In this document: in pieces, positions 20,649-20,767 of the stretch
Position numbering within the stretch: position 1 is the first letter of the stretch
Layout: each line of letters starts with the position of its first letter
Origin: Blastocatellia bacterium
GTDB lineage: Bacteria > Acidobacteriota > Blastocatellia > Pyrinomonadales > Pyrinomonadaceae
DNA: 20,767 nucleotides
Assembly (NCBI GenBank): GCA_003488005.1
Contig: DNND01000035.1
Location: 1-20,767, forward strand
Reading direction: 5' to 3'
Made by a program: the position numbers and the translations under genes
Notes under the pieces: generated by a model
Seen by the model: the letters and a program-made list of their open reading frames with translations, nothing else
Database searches by the model: none
What the model was told of the DNA's origin: nothing

Positions 20649-20767
20649 TGCCGCCAGCATGGCGCGGCACCCTTGGATCACGAGTAACGAACATGGTTGC
20701 TTTTTACGTCTATGGAAAAAACAGCTGAGGACCAAAAGGATGCATGACATTTTGTTTGGCGTTGAAC

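Larger units (their letters stand above)
20249..20767. other. Repeat-rich non-coding DNA
   Basis: No credible gene is seen in these 519 bases. They hold the leader of the Tyr/Gly-rich protein gene, a palindromic-core repeat (20454-20515), the right copy of the window-end repeat (20534-20558), and a heptamer array (20621-20648). A long minus-strand frame covering much of it lacks a ribosome-binding site and runs through the repeats, so it is not called. Confidence 0.6.

Noticed and set aside
20055..20750. 231-codon minus-strand frame across the right end
   Set aside because: It overlaps the secreted Tyr/Gly-rich gene in another frame, crosses three repeat elements and has no ribosome-binding site or protein-like composition.

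Overview
The window looks like a chromosomal segment of a diderm, soil-type bacterium. Its GC content is moderate, Shine-Dalgarno sites are strong, intergenic repeats are many, and it carries an outer-membrane-barrel-like protein, a FecR/DUF6600-type protein and bacillithiol-reductase-like enzymes. My best guess is Acidobacteriota (Blastocatellia/Pyrinomonadales-like). That rests on protein style and repeat landscape, not on a marker gene. I see no rRNA, tRNA, CRISPR array, transposase or phage structural gene.

Region 1 (93-8834, all on the minus strand) is the most unusual part. In transcription order it holds a three-span membrane protein with a periplasmic-type Cys-pair repeat, a small leaderless beta protein, a secreted protein with a barrel-like C-terminus, a degenerate copy of an amidase 5' end, a leaderless M74/MepA-like endopeptidase with a peptidoglycan-binding domain, a leaderless Amidase_3 amidase, a lysine-rich protein, a clan-CD (caspase/CHAT-like) protease candidate with a basic tail, and a secreted protein. 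Gaps are about 50-170 bases and almost every gene has its own clear ribosome-binding site. The set pairs two cytoplasm-made murein hydrolases with a caspase-like protease and envelope proteins. I do not recognise it as a described system, and any joint function is inference.

Region 2 (9359-13235, plus strand) is a metabolic cluster: a PhzF-family isomerase, a YpdA-like flavoprotein lacking the usual active-site cysteine, a DUF5655 protein overlapping it by four bases, and a flavin amine oxidase. The PhzF gene contains an in-frame 105-bp insertion built of fifteen heptamers.

Region 3 (13635-18829) holds a FecR/DUF6600 membrane-anchored protein with a Gln-rich tail, a convergent aldo/keto reductase, a small secreted protein with an intrinsic terminator, a YitT-family membrane protein, and a 43-residue one-span membrane protein.

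Region 4 (18970-20767) holds a doubtful secreted protein, a secreted Tyr/Gly-rich protein with an internal 56-residue duplication and a strong terminator, and repeat-rich non-coding DNA.

A thread running through regions 2-4 is repeats with a 7-base period at five loci. There are also two palindromic-core (REP/REPIN-like) elements and a short palindromic repeat found at both window ends in opposite orientation.
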